From: an uncultured Pseudoteredinibacter sp.
GTDB lineage: Bacteria; Pseudomonadota; Gammaproteobacteria; Pseudomonadales; Cellvibrionaceae
Length of the DNA stretch: 64,000 nt
Direction of reading: 5' to 3'
NCBI RefSeq assembly: GCF_947502065.1
Contig: NZ_CANMYE010000002.1
Location: 558,001-622,000 of the forward strand
Position 1 is the first letter of the stretch, and each line of letters starts with the position of its first letter. Under the pieces are notes generated by a model that saw only the letters and a program-made list of their open reading frames with translations, made no database searches and had not been told where the DNA came from. The position numbers and the translations under genes were made by a program. This document shows, piece by piece, positions 38,671 to 47,606 of the stretch.

Positions 38671-40917
38671 TTAAGCCAAACGTAAAGGCAGTTCGCGCAG
38701 GCGCTGCCCCGTCGCTGCGAATACAGCATTTGCTACGGCAGGGGCAATTGGCGGCACACCTGGTTCACCTGCACCAGTAGGCGCTTGAGTACTCGGCATG
38801 ATATGCAGATCAATTTCCGGAGCTTCATTCATTCGCACAACAGGGTAGTCATGGAAATTACTCTGTTCAACAGCACCGTCTTTCAAAGTAATAGAGCCAC
38901 TGAGTGCCGCTGATAAACCAAAAATAATACCGCCTTCTAACTGCGCAGCGACACCATCGGGATTAACCACACGCCCGCAATCAGCCGCACAATACACTTT
39001 ATGCACTTTAATTTGACCGGCTTCTACAGACACTTCCGCAACCTGGGCCACATAGGAGTTAAAACTGAAAACCCCAGCAATCCCGAGGAAGCGCCCTTTG
39101 GCTGCTAATTTTTCACGGTCTTGCCAATTGGACATTTCCGCGGCTTTTTTCAATACCGCAGCCAGTCTTGGCATATCATCACAGTGGTTCAGGCGATAAG
39201 CCAGTGGATCTTCTTCTGCCACAATCGCCAGTTCATCGAAGAAACCTTCTTTGAAAAAGCCACTAAAAGAATGCCCCACCGAACGCCAAAAGCCTAAGCG
39301 CAAGCCAGGATCAACCGTAACCTGCCGCACGGTTTTGTTGGCAATGCTGTATTCTTCCCATAGCCCCTCAATACTGCTGTGATCAACCGTCCAGTTTTCA
39401 AAAACGCCATGGCCACGCTTACTGATCCAATCGACAAAGCCACCGGGCAAGAACTCTGGTAAGAACATGCCAGCCATTTCATCGATGGTATAACCGGTAA
39501 TATTCGGGCCTACTCGGGTGACATCCCAAGCATCAATTTTACCCGCATCATTAATCGCCGCACTCATGCGTGCCGAGGCCGCAGGGCGATAGAAGTCGTT
39601 GCGCATATCATCCTCACGACTCCAAATCAGCTGAATGGGCAATCCAGAGGCATGGGCGATAGCAACAGCTTCAGCCACATAATCCTGATTTACACGACGA
39701 CCAAAACCGCCTCCTAAAAAGGTACTGTGAACTCGAATATTATCGCGCGGTACATCACAATATTCCGAAGCGACCGACTGGCTAGCATCAGGGCCTTGAG
39801 TCGGCACCCAAATATCAGCCACATCATCTTGTAACCATACGGTACAGTTCATTGGCTCCATGGTCGCGTGGGCCAAATATGGCGCATGATAATCGGCGCT
39901 GTGTTTTTTATTGGCGCTGGCGATGGCGGCCTTGCTATCACCTTGCTCAAAGGCGGTTTGGCCTTCTTCACTTAGGGCCGCTTCAAAGGTTTTGCGAATA
40001 TCACCTGAGCTATGCTTTGCCAGCTCGGGCAAATCCCACTCTACCTGTAATTCAGCCAGAGCTTTTTTGGCCTGCCAGTAGTGTTCGGCAACGACGGCCA
40101 CGCCATTAAAAATGGGCACAACTTGCTGTACACCTTCTAGATTTTTAACTGCATCGGCATTCACACTTTTTACCGTGCCACCAATAACCGGACAACGTAA
40201 TAAGGCAGCGCGTTTTAAATTAGGAATATTTTGATCAGAGGCATTAATGACTGTGTCGCCACTAGGGCTGCCCACATCGATACCAAAGCGGGCCTTGCCA
40301 GTAACCTTGGCTAGCGCATCAATACGTTTTTGTTTTTTGCCAATAAAACGTAAATTGCCATTGGCTTTTAGCACAACATTTTCAGGTGGCTGTAATTGGC
40401 TAGCTCGCGTAACAAAATCACCTAGACCGTAAGACTTCTCGGCGAACCATAATTTACCATCACGAATACTTAAGCTACCCGGATCCATATTGAGCTGCTC
40501 GGAGGCGGCCTGCAGTATCATTTCACGAGCAGTCGCGGCGGTTTTTCGAAGCGGCTCAAAGTGCGCCATAATACTGGTGCTGCCGCCCGTCATTTGCATA
40601 CCGAACAATGGATTCTTGTACTCTTCCCCGACACCTGCATGCAATACGGTAATCATCTCTGGCGGGGTATCCAGCTCTTCAGCGATCAGCATAGTAAGGC
40701 CGGTATTAGTGCCCTGCCCCATTTCAGCGCGAGGCATCAAAAAGATAATTTCTCCACTTGGAGTTATTTGCAACAGGCCATCGCTCATTAAGGCATCACC
40801 TTGGCTGTACAGCAAAGGCATATCACTGGCTAAGGTCGGCATACTTAGCATTAAGCCGCCAGCACCCAATAATTTTAGAAATGAACGACGTGGTAAAGAA
40901 CTGACAGAACGACTCAT
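38671..40917 (-). CDS. Molybdenum hydroxylase large subunit (isoquinoline 1-oxidoreductase beta type)
   Basis: A 748-residue molybdopterin-binding subunit of the xanthine oxidase family. A Tat signal [15 protein letters not shown] sits at residues 10-24, so the enzyme is exported folded with its small subunit. Seen: [41 protein letters not shown], the Arg/Phe region [19 protein letters not shown], and the C-terminal GAGEPGVPP holding the catalytic Glu. The layout without separate FAD subunit matches IorAB-type enzymes (aldehyde or N-heterocycle oxidation). Overlaps the 2Fe-2S subunit gene by four bases. Substrate unknown. Confidence 0.93.
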   Translation of the reverse strand: MSRSVSSLPRRSFLKLLGAGGLMLSMPTLASDMPLLYSQGDALMSDGLLQITPSGEIIFLMPRAEMGQGTNTGLTMLIAEELDTPPEMITVLHAGVGEEYKNPLFGMQMTGGSTSIMAHFEPLRKTAATAREMILQAASEQLNMDPGSLSIRDGKLWFAEKSYGLGDFVTRASQLQPPENVVLKANGNLRFIGKKQKRIDALAKVTGKARFGIDVGSPSGDTVINASDQNIPNLKRAALLRCPVIGGTVKSVNADAVKNLEGVQQVVPIFNGVAVVAEHYWQAKKALAELQVEWDLPELAKHSSGDIRKTFEAALSEEGQTAFEQGDSKAAIASANKKHSADYHAPYLAHATMEPMNCTVWLQDDVADIWVPTQGPDASQSVASEYCDVPRDNIRVHSTFLGGGFGRRVNQDYVAEAVAIAHASGLPIQLIWSREDDMRNDFYRPAASARMSAAINDAGKIDAWDVTRVGPNITGYTIDEMAGMFLPEFLPGGFVDWISKRGHGVFENWTVDHSSIEGLWEEYSIANKTVRQVTVDPGLRLGFWRSVGHSFSGFFKEGFFDELAIVAEEDPLAYRLNHCDDMPRLAAVLKKAAEMSNWQDREKLAAKGRFLGIAGVFSFNSYVAQVAEVSVEAGQIKVHKVYCAADCGRVVNPDGVAAQLEGGIIFGLSAALSGSITLKDGAVEQSNFHDYPVVRMNEAPEIDLHIMPSTQAPTGAGEPGVPPIAPAVANAVFAATGQRLRELPLRLA

Positions 40918-41420
40918 GATTCACCTCCAGCCACCTTAGGCTCAGACACTGTCGCCGGATCAAAATGCTGCACGGCTGCCACACTTTTAATGGCTTTTTT
41001 GATTCGAGGGTAAGTGCCACAGCGGCAAATATTGCCACTCATCGCCGCATCGATAGTGGCATCATCAGGTTTAGGATTGCTTGCCAGCAAGGCCGATGCC
41101 GACATAATCTGCCCAGGCTGACAGTAGCCGCATTGGGGCACATTGTGCTCTAGCCAAGCTTCTTGCACCGGATGCAAATTCTCATCTGAGCCGAGGCCTT
41201 CAATCGTCGTAACCGCCTTTCCAGCTACAGCGGCAATAGGCAAGATACAGCTACGACTGGCAACGCCGTCCACATGCATGGTGCAAGCACCACACAAGCC
41301 CATACCGCAACCAAACTTACTTCCAGTGAGCTGAAAGTGTTCTCGAATAATCCATAACAAAGGGGTATCGGCTGGCAAATCCACGGACACGGGCTCGCCA
41401 TTGAGCTGAAATTCGATCAT
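40914..41420 (-). CDS. Molybdenum hydroxylase 2Fe-2S subunit (IorA type)
   Basis: A 168-residue iron-sulfur subunit with two 2Fe-2S sites: a plant-ferredoxin-like site [14 protein letters not shown] plus SCILP, and an alpha-helical site CGYCQPGQ plus [12 protein letters not shown]. It passes electrons from the molybdenum centre to an acceptor. It carries no Tat signal and would be exported with the large subunit. First gene of the four-gene operon and 136 bases downstream of the LysR gene. Confidence 0.95.
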   Translation of the reverse strand: MIEFQLNGEPVSVDLPADTPLLWIIREHFQLTGSKFGCGMGLCGACTMHVDGVASRSCILPIAAVAGKAVTTIEGLGSDENLHPVQEAWLEHNVPQCGYCQPGQIMSASALLASNPKPDDATIDAAMSGNICRCGTYPRIKKAIKSVAAVQHFDPATVSEPKVAGGES

Positions 41421-41556
41421 GAGCTAATCCTGCCTAAAGGCTTATAGTATTCTAGGCTCGGCGGCCCAGAGTTTTTATAGACTTGCAGTCTAATTCAAGC
41501 CCCGTCAATCAGCGTGGTGTTTAACCCTTCTTTACCGAATTGGACATTTGTACAAT

Positions 41557-42465
41557 TTAATCAGCAAAATCAAAATTAGACATGAGTAATTCAGTCATAG
41601 CCCCAGCAGGAGCTGATAGTCCGTGCCGCCGCCTGCTCAGGATAACTACCGCCCTTTTAAACACCGGCCCCACCAGCGGTTTACACAACAAGCCCATCTG
41701 CTCCATTTGCAACTGACAAAAACCTGGCACTAGGCACAAGCCTAAACCTTCGGCGGCCATTCGGCCTACAGTAGTTAATTGATTAGCTTCATAGATACGC
41801 TCAGGCACGGCGTTTTGCTCTTGCATGATGGTATCGATACTGCGCCTAAAACCCGAGCGGGCGTTTAGGCTAATAAAAGGGTAGCGCGATAGATCTTGCC
41901 AGTTGAGTTGTTTTTTCCGAGCCAGGGCATGGCTAGGGGGAAGTGCTACCACAGCCCTATCGCTAAAGAGCTGTTGCTGCTCTATGTCTTCGGGTATCTC
42001 TTGCTCAAAAGCGATACCGAGCTCTACTCGGCCGGAATGCACGGCTGAAAGAACATCCTCCATCACAATGTCTTCTAGGCTTAGATCGATCTCAGGGTAC
42101 TGCTCGTGAAAGCGCGCCATTAACGCAGGAAATACGCTCGCCGCCAGCGATGGCATACAGGCCATGGCCAAGCGGCCACGGCGCAGCGCAAAGCGGTTAT
42201 GCATTTCATCAAAAGCACTTTCCCAATCTTGCAATATGCGCTGAGCGATTGGGTAAAAGGCCTCGCCCTCTGGGGTAAGCGATACGCTGCGAGTGCTGCG
42301 ATTAATTAAGGGCCCACCCAACTGCTCTTCCAAATTGCGGATAGTGATACTTAAGGCTGGCTGAGAAAGGTGCAACTCACCACAGGCCTCAGCAAAGCTT
42401 CGATGTTTTGCTACCGCCACAAAGGCTCGCAGTTGCTTATGGGTAAATGAGGGGCGCTGGCTCAT
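41557..42465 (-). CDS. LysR family transcriptional regulator
   Basis: A 302-residue LysR regulator. N-terminal winged HTH at about 4-65 (FVAVAKHRSFAEACGELHLSQPALSITIRNLEEQLGG, broken here by position, with TRSVSLTPEGEAF after it) and a C-terminal effector domain (about 90-295). It is divergent from scoAB across 158 bases and upstream of the molybdoenzyme operon on the same strand. By the usual LysR habit it most likely controls the divergent scoAB genes, but either target is possible. Confidence 0.9.
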   Translation of the reverse strand: MSQRPSFTHKQLRAFVAVAKHRSFAEACGELHLSQPALSITIRNLEEQLGGPLINRSTRSVSLTPEGEAFYPIAQRILQDWESAFDEMHNRFALRRGRLAMACMPSLAASVFPALMARFHEQYPEIDLSLEDIVMEDVLSAVHSGRVELGIAFEQEIPEDIEQQQLFSDRAVVALPPSHALARKKQLNWQDLSRYPFISLNARSGFRRSIDTIMQEQNAVPERIYEANQLTTVGRMAAEGLGLCLVPGFCQLQMEQMGLLCKPLVGPVFKRAVVILSRRRHGLSAPAGAMTELLMSNFDFAD

Positions 42466-42623
42466 AAAGTCGCCATTCTCCGTTTATTGGATACATTCGA
42501 TATATTTAAAATATTTATCAATTATGAATTTTTTTATATTTGCTAAATATAGCGAATTCCACCAAGCTAGGCCACCTAAACGCTAATGAGCGTGACTCTG
42601 ACATAACAAAAAAGAGGTGGATG

Positions 42624-43322
42624 ATGTCCGGTTTCAATAAGGTTGTCGGCAGCTACGAAGAAGCCATGGCCGGCCTAGAAGATGGCATGACGGTAATTGC
42701 CGGTGGCTTTGGCCTATGCGGTATTCCAGAAGGCTGTATTGCTCAAATCAAGAAGATGGGCACCAAAGAGCTAACCATTGTTTCCAATAACTGTGGTGTA
42801 GATGGCTTTGGCCTAGGTATTTTGCTGGAAGACAAGCAAATTAAGAAAATGGTCTCCTCTTATGTTGGTGAGAACAAGCTATTTGAAGATCAGCTGTTAG
42901 CGGGTGAGCTAGAAGTTGAGCTAACGCCTCAGGGCACTCTGGCTGAAAAAATGCGTGCCGGCGGCGCGGGTATTCCTGCTTTCTATACCGCTACCGGTTA
43001 CGGCACCCCAGTGGGTGATGGTAAAGAAGTGCGTGAGTTCGATGGCCGCAAGTACATTATGGAAGAAGCCATCACCGGTGACTTTGCCATTGTGAAAGGC
43101 TGGAAGGCCGATACCTACGGCAATGTGATCTACCGCCACACCGCTCAGAACTTTAACCCAATGGCAGCCACCGCAGGCAAGATCACCATTGTAGAGGTTG
43201 AAGAGATTGTTGAGCCGGGCGAGCTAGACCCAACTCAGATTCATACCCCAGGTATTTATGTGGATCGCCTGATTCAAGGCACTTTCGAAAAACGTATCGA
43301 ACAACGCACCGTACGCGCATAA
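42624..43322 (+). CDS. scoA: Succinyl-CoA:3-ketoacid CoA transferase subunit A
   Basis: A 232-residue CoA-transferase alpha subunit. Seen: [16 protein letters not shown] (CoA-binding Gly-rich segment), [11 protein letters not shown] and the late [11 protein letters not shown]. Together with subunit B it moves CoA between succinyl-CoA and acetoacetate, used in ketone body and branched-chain or aromatic breakdown. I chose the ATG at 42624, six bases after AGAGG, over ATG at 42621. Next gene starts 11 bases after its stop. Confidence 0.9.
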   Translation: MSGFNKVVGSYEEAMAGLEDGMTVIAGGFGLCGIPEGCIAQIKKMGTKELTIVSNNCGVDGFGLGILLEDKQIKKMVSSYVGENKLFEDQLLAGELEVELTPQGTLAEKMRAGGAGIPAFYTATGYGTPVGDGKEVREFDGRKYIMEEAITGDFAIVKGWKADTYGNVIYRHTAQNFNPMAATAGKITIVEVEEIVEPGELDPTQIHTPGIYVDRLIQGTFEKRIEQRTVRA

Positions 43323-43333
43323 GGAGATTGATC

Positions 43334-43990
43334 ATGGCTTTATCACGTGAACAACTGGCAATGCGCGTAGCGCAAGAATTACAAGACGGCTTCTACGTAA
43401 ACCTAGGTATCGGCATTCCAACTTTGGTGGCCAACTATGTACCTGAAGGCATGGAAGTAATGCTGCAATCTGAAAACGGCTTGCTGGGCATGGGCCCCTT
43501 CCCTACCGAGGAAGAAGTAGACGCCGATATGATTAATGCAGGTAAACAAACCGTCACCACCATTACCGGCGCCTCTATTTTTAGTTCGGCCGAATCTTTC
43601 GCCATGATTCGCGGCGGCCACGTAGACCTTACCGTACTGGGTGCCTTTGAAGTTGATGTGCAAGGCAATATCGCTTCTTGGATGATTCCAGGCAAGCTGA
43701 TTAAAGGCATGGGCGGCGCCATGGATTTGGTAGCGGGCGCGGACAACATCATCGTAACCATGACCCACGCCGATAAGCACGGTAACTCTAAGCTGCTTAA
43801 CGAATGTACCCTGCCACTTACTGGCGCCGGCTGCATTAAGAAAGTAGTTACCGATCTTGCCTACCTAGAAATTGAAGATGGCCAGTTTATTCTAAAAGAG
43901 CGCGCCCCTGGCGTGAGCGTAGAAGAGATTGTTAGCAAAACCGGTGGCAAGCTAGTAGTGCCGGATAATGTTCCTGAGATGAATGTGTAA
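43334..43990 (+). CDS. scoB: Succinyl-CoA:3-ketoacid CoA transferase subunit B
   Basis: A 218-residue beta subunit with the catalytic glutamate in QSENGLLGMGPFP (about residue 50) and LGIGIPTLVANY near the start. AAGGAG lies seven bases before the ATG. Pairs with ScoA in a heterotetramer; AtoA of acetoacetate degradation is the main alternative, but length and motifs fit ScoB. A paired REP unit starts 34 bases past the stop and a strong terminator follows. Confidence 0.9.
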   Translation: MALSREQLAMRVAQELQDGFYVNLGIGIPTLVANYVPEGMEVMLQSENGLLGMGPFPTEEEVDADMINAGKQTVTTITGASIFSSAESFAMIRGGHVDLTVLGAFEVDVQGNIASWMIPGKLIKGMGGAMDLVAGADNIIVTMTHADKHGNSKLLNECTLPLTGAGCIKKVVTDLAYLEIEDGQFILKERAPGVSVEEIVSKTGGKLVVPDNVPEMNV

Positions 43991-44023
43991 AACGCATCTT
44001 AAGTAAAATTTCTGCGCAAGTAA

Positions 44024-44100
44024 GGGGTCAGACCCCATACTTAAGAAAGCATAGTAGCTAATTAAGCTCAGTTATTTTTTTAAGAACGGGGTCTGACCCC
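44024..44100. repeat. REP pair (BIME-like), first unit
   Basis: GGGGTCAGACCCC at 44024-44036 and its inverse GGGGTCTGACCCC at 44088-44100. Each is itself a near-palindrome; beyond them an imperfect complement of about 12 more bases (CTTAAGAAA versus TTTTTTTAAG) extends the stem. The intervening 51 bases are similar to those of the second unit. Confidence 0.9.
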
Positions 44101-44146
44101 GGTTTTAAAAAGAAAAAATTCAGCAGTAAGTCAGATTTCCGTACGT

Positions 44147-44183
44147 AGGGCTCCTAAGATTTATTCGAAGGGGCCCTTTTTTT
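44147..44183 (+). terminator. Intrinsic terminator after scoB
   Basis: AGGGCTCC and GGGGCCCT pair with one G-T, 15-base loop, followed by seven T. Located between the two REP pairs, about 155 bases after the scoB stop. Confidence 0.8.
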
Positions 44184-44198
44184 ATCTAGATCAGTGAA

Positions 44199-44274
44199 GG
44201 GGTCAGACCCCACATCTAAGAAAACATAGCCGGTTATTGAGCCCAGTTATTTTTTAAAAACGGGGTCTGACCCC
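44199..44274. repeat. REP pair (BIME-like), second unit
   Basis: GGGGTCAGACCCC at 44199-44211 and GGGGTCTGACCCC at 44262-44274, start 175 bases after the first unit and with closely similar internal sequence (AAGAAA(A/G)CATAG..., GTTATTTTTTAA). A duplication of the whole unit. Confidence 0.9.
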
Positions 44275-44423
44275 GGGGTTTTGCCCACACTCCAAAAGCA
44301 CTCAGCAATAAGCCACAAAGTATCAATATACGATACTTTTCACAGGACTATTGACCCTATAGTTCAAGTCTCTACTATGAGTACAACTATCCACGACCAC
44401 TACCCAAGCTTTAGAGCCTTATC

Positions 44424-45509
44424 ATGAAATCCAGTCGCCAACTTAGTAAAGTCGTTAATATATTCCTCCATATCATCGCCTTAGTATTCACCTACTTCCT
44501 ACTACAAGGCGGCTCTCTCATTATTAAAAACCTGCCAAGTCGGCATACCAACATTCAACTAGAAGATTATTTGGATAAGGCGCAGCTCTCGCAGCTTGAG
44601 CAGCAGCAGGACGACAATAGCCTAAAGCAGGAAACCTTGGGTTTTCAGCGCCAGAGTGTACAAACCGAGCTTAGTGGCTTAAAAGAAGTATTGGGCATAC
44701 AACAACAAAACTACAAAGAGATGCTGGCCTCGCGCTATGTCACAGAAGACAGCCAAAGCAATCAACAAGTGGAAGCTATACGTAAAAAGATCGAGCAGGG
44801 ACGAGTGGCGATTAGTACTGCGACCCAAAGCGAAAATCAACTGGAAAAACAGTTACTGTTATTGCGCCAAGATAGCGAAAAGCTACGCAAAGAAATCCGA
44901 GAGCTAAAATCGGATGCCCGCCAATTGATGCGCGAAGATGAACGCAGTAATACCCTAAAGGCATTTTTAATCCGCCTGGCCTTCGTGTTGCCCCTACTAG
45001 CCCTTGCAGTGTTTCTATTCAAACGTTATCGTAATTCCAGTTACTGGCCATTTGTTTACGGTTGGGGCTACTTTTCGCTGTACGCCTTCTTTATTGAATT
45101 AGTCCCTTACTTCCCTAACTATGGCGGCTATGTGCGCTCCATCGTTGGAATCGTGGCTTGTTTCTTGGTAGGGCGTTTCTTAATTAACAAACTGCAGGAT
45201 TATTTAGAAAAGAAACGCGAGATGGAGCAGCGTGACGAAGAGAGCCGTCGCAGTAGCTTACAAAATAACGAGCGCAACCTAGAAAACTCATTCGAGAAAA
45301 TTCACAAAGGTATTTGCCCGTCATGTGATCGCAAATTCGCCAGCCCGGATAATAAGTACTGTGTGTATTGTGGCTTGTGTATTAAACGTGAGTGCGGATC
45401 CTGTAAGACATTGCAAATCAGCTTTAATCAGTATTGTTTGCAGTGTGGCGAGAAGCACCTAGATGAAGAGCATGAGCATGAATGTGAGGGGCATGCAGCC
45501 CCGAGTTAG
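44424..45509 (+). CDS. Membrane protein with coiled coil and C-terminal zinc ribbons
   Basis: A 361-residue protein of unknown family. Order: an N-terminal membrane helix (about 12-30), a long Gln/Glu/Leu-rich coiled coil (about 45-180), two or three membrane helices (about 187-205, 210-230, 235-255), a charged segment, then two Cys-rich motifs: CPSCDRKF...YCVYCGLC (about 295-318) and CGSCKTL...YCLQCGEKH (about 323-350), ending in a His/Glu-rich tail. The Cys pairs look like zinc ribbons in the cytosol. No signal for function in its neighbours; it is convergent with three paralogous genes. A structural or sensory role is possible but unsupported. Confidence 0.7.
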   Translation: MKSSRQLSKVVNIFLHIIALVFTYFLLQGGSLIIKNLPSRHTNIQLEDYLDKAQLSQLEQQQDDNSLKQETLGFQRQSVQTELSGLKEVLGIQQQNYKEMLASRYVTEDSQSNQQVEAIRKKIEQGRVAISTATQSENQLEKQLLLLRQDSEKLRKEIRELKSDARQLMREDERSNTLKAFLIRLAFVLPLLALAVFLFKRYRNSSYWPFVYGWGYFSLYAFFIELVPYFPNYGGYVRSIVGIVACFLVGRFLINKLQDYLEKKREMEQRDEESRRSSLQNNERNLENSFEKIHKGICPSCDRKFASPDNKYCVYCGLCIKRECGSCKTLQISFNQYCLQCGEKHLDEEHEHECEGHAAPS

Positions 45510-45598
45510 ACATCTATTTTCCAGCTATATCTGCGGCAAAACCGTTAATCTTAACCCTCAGTGTCCGACACTTTTGGCCTAAATCCTAGAAAACTACT

Positions 45599-46543
45599 TC
45601 AGCTATCGAAAAAGCTCTGACGGGCTTTTTCGATTAAGGCTTCATCTAGCTCGTGAAGTTCGACCAAATTTTCATATGGGTGATATTCCCCATAGTGCAG
45701 CTTTACTTGCTTGAAGAAGACCGCCGACCAAAATGGATTAGATTTAATTAAATAGTTACCCTCAAAAGTGGCCGCCAGATAAAACTGCATTCCAACATCA
45801 CCCGCCTTAGCAAACTTAACCAAATACTCAATCATACGCTGCCGGCGCTCCATCCATAACTGTATGTCTCGAGCTGTGTTAACTTCGCGGCTTCCGACTG
45901 CAAATTGCAAGTTTGGTGTGTATAAATACTGGGCATATACATCCCCATTTACAGCCTGCTTTTCTAGCCTCTCGAATAGAGAAGGACTTCTACTTTCTTT
46001 TTGTTTAGCAACCCAACGATTTACTTGCTCACAATCAATTTTTTCAGCATAGCCGTCTTCACAACGAAAAATTATATTCCTAAGTTTATCGACAGCAAAT
46101 GCATTGTTATCCTCTACACCTTTTAAAAGATTAGTGACTGCCTCTATGGCTATGTCTTCATCTTTATTAGCCCGGATAGCATATGCAGACCTGAGCTCTT
46201 GCATTTGCTCCTTCAATTCAGGCCAAGCGATTACCAATTGCTGTACATCGTCTTGAGAAGCTGAAACTGCCAACTCCAACATTCTTGGTTTCGAAGGGAT
46301 TCTTATGCCGGCAGAGCTGTCGCTATTCGTAACTCGTTGAGTCAAGGCATTTGGGCGGGGACCTTGATTTAACTCAACTCCACTTTGCGACTTGCTTTCG
46401 CTACTAATTGCGGCACCAAGCTCATTTACATCCTGAGCAGCGGACTCTGAATCGACATCAGTCTTCGCCCAAAGAAAGAGTACGCCAACCATAAGACAAG
46501 CGCACAGCAAGGCAATTTTTAGCTTTCCTCTTAACATTCTCAT
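45599..46543 (-). CDS. Membrane-anchored protein of a local three-gene family, copy 1
   Basis: A 314-residue protein, third in the row of paralogs. It has an N-terminal signal-anchor (about 8-26, LKIALLCACLMVGVLFLWA), a low-complexity linker, and a helical C-terminal part. A Cys pair (CEDGYAEKIDC, near residue 165) precedes GDVYAQYLY and the DIQLWMERRQRMIEYLVKF stretch shared with copy 2. The last 60 residues end with EALIEKARQSFF. No family I recognise; the periplasmic location is inferred from the anchor and the Cys pair, which could form a disulfide. Starts nine bases after the copy 2 stop. Confidence 0.75.
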   Translation of the reverse strand: MRMLRGKLKIALLCACLMVGVLFLWAKTDVDSESAAQDVNELGAAISSESKSQSGVELNQGPRPNALTQRVTNSDSSAGIRIPSKPRMLELAVSASQDDVQQLVIAWPELKEQMQELRSAYAIRANKDEDIAIEAVTNLLKGVEDNNAFAVDKLRNIIFRCEDGYAEKIDCEQVNRWVAKQKESRSPSLFERLEKQAVNGDVYAQYLYTPNLQFAVGSREVNTARDIQLWMERRQRMIEYLVKFAKAGDVGMQFYLAATFEGNYLIKSNPFWSAVFFKQVKLHYGEYHPYENLVELHELDEALIEKARQSFFDS

Positions 46544-46552
46544 AAAGACCTA

Positions 46553-47530
46553 TTAGCTATCATCCTCAAACAAGTCATTTCTTGCTTGCTCTATTTCACC
46601 TTCATCCAAGTCGTGATTCGAAATCAAACGCCGAAGATCGAAGCTACCACTATTGTCTAAAGTCGACAGCTGACTATAGAACACTGCAGCCCAAAAAGGC
46701 TGGGCTTCAATATAATCACTACTATCATATAGCTCCGCTAGCTGTTTGGTCGCGAGCGCTGACCCAGCTCTTGCGAACTTTAAGCTATAGCCAATCATTC
46801 TTTGACGGCGCTGCAACCACAACTCGGTATCCCTGGCGGTATTCATATCAAAGCTGTCAACGGCACTTAGCAAGGAAGCGTGATAGAGAGACTGCGCTTG
46901 CAGATCTCCCTGCAAAGCCAATTGGTCTAGCTTATCGATTGCTCTTGGCGTCCGAATGGATAGCCTATTAATGTCTGTACCATAAGTTCCTGTACAGGCG
47001 GGCTTATCCTTAAACCCACTCCTAAAACACTCACCTATAAATTGCGTAAACAAAGAAAGGTCATAAACACTATCACTTTTGTGGGCTTTATTTTCGGCAT
47101 AGGCAGGGTATTCATCGGGATCTCCGTCTTGGGGAATATCACCCTCTTTCATTGTGATAATTTCATCAATCTCTTCCAAAAGCTCAAACTGAATAGTCTC
47201 AAAGCGTTCCACGCTGGCTATCACTTCCGCATTTGGCTTATATGCTTGAGCCAGTAGTATTAGTTGATTATTAATTAAGTAATTACTGTCTTGAAGGGTA
47301 ATAGAAGAGTTGGATGAAAAACTATTGTTTGAAGCATTGAATGGTTCTACAGCCTCAACGGCCTCAGAGGGCATTGAACTTTGTTGAGGCGAGTTGGTTT
47401 TAGCTAAGCGGCCATTAGAGTCATGCGTACCATCTTTATTAATAGCAGACTGCGTACCATCTACAAAATAATGATAAGTGGAGTACGAAACAATTATGAT
47501 CGTAGCAACAAATGCTAATTTCCTAAGCAT
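46553..47530 (-). CDS. Membrane-anchored protein of a local three-gene family, copy 2
   Basis: A 325-residue relative of copy 1: signal-anchor (about 4-20, LAFVATIIIVSYSTYHYF), Ser/Asn-rich linker, Cys pair (CFRSGFKDKPAC), then GDLQAQSLYHASLLSAV and the TELWLQRRQRMIGYSLKF stretch aligned with copy 1, ending GEIEQARNDLFE. The two C-terminal halves share clear identity over about 130 residues by eye. Between the copies: different linkers, same order of blocks. Function unknown. It lies between copies 1 and 3, with 76 bases to copy 3. Confidence 0.75.
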   Translation of the reverse strand: MLRKLAFVATIIIVSYSTYHYFVDGTQSAINKDGTHDSNGRLAKTNSPQQSSMPSEAVEAVEPFNASNNSFSSNSSITLQDSNYLINNQLILLAQAYKPNAEVIASVERFETIQFELLEEIDEIITMKEGDIPQDGDPDEYPAYAENKAHKSDSVYDLSLFTQFIGECFRSGFKDKPACTGTYGTDINRLSIRTPRAIDKLDQLALQGDLQAQSLYHASLLSAVDSFDMNTARDTELWLQRRQRMIGYSLKFARAGSALATKQLAELYDSSDYIEAQPFWAAVFYSQLSTLDNSGSFDLRRLISNHDLDEGEIEQARNDLFEDDS

Positions 47531-47606
47531 AAACCTTCCATATTAGCTTGCTTTGAAGTTGACCTCGCACACACTTCAACTATAGGGCAATTCGTATCAC
47601 TGGCAT

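Larger units (their letters stand above)
43991..44423. other. Intergenic region with duplicated REP pairs and terminator
   Basis: 433 bases without a gene. Two similar paired REP units (44024-44100 and 44199-44274) flank an intrinsic terminator at 44147-44183. The last 150 bases presumably hold the promoter of the next gene, which I could not recognise. Confidence 0.75.

Noticed and set aside
43403..43836. Two long frames antisense to scoB
   Set aside because: Mirror images of a strongly conserved gene; no independent support.
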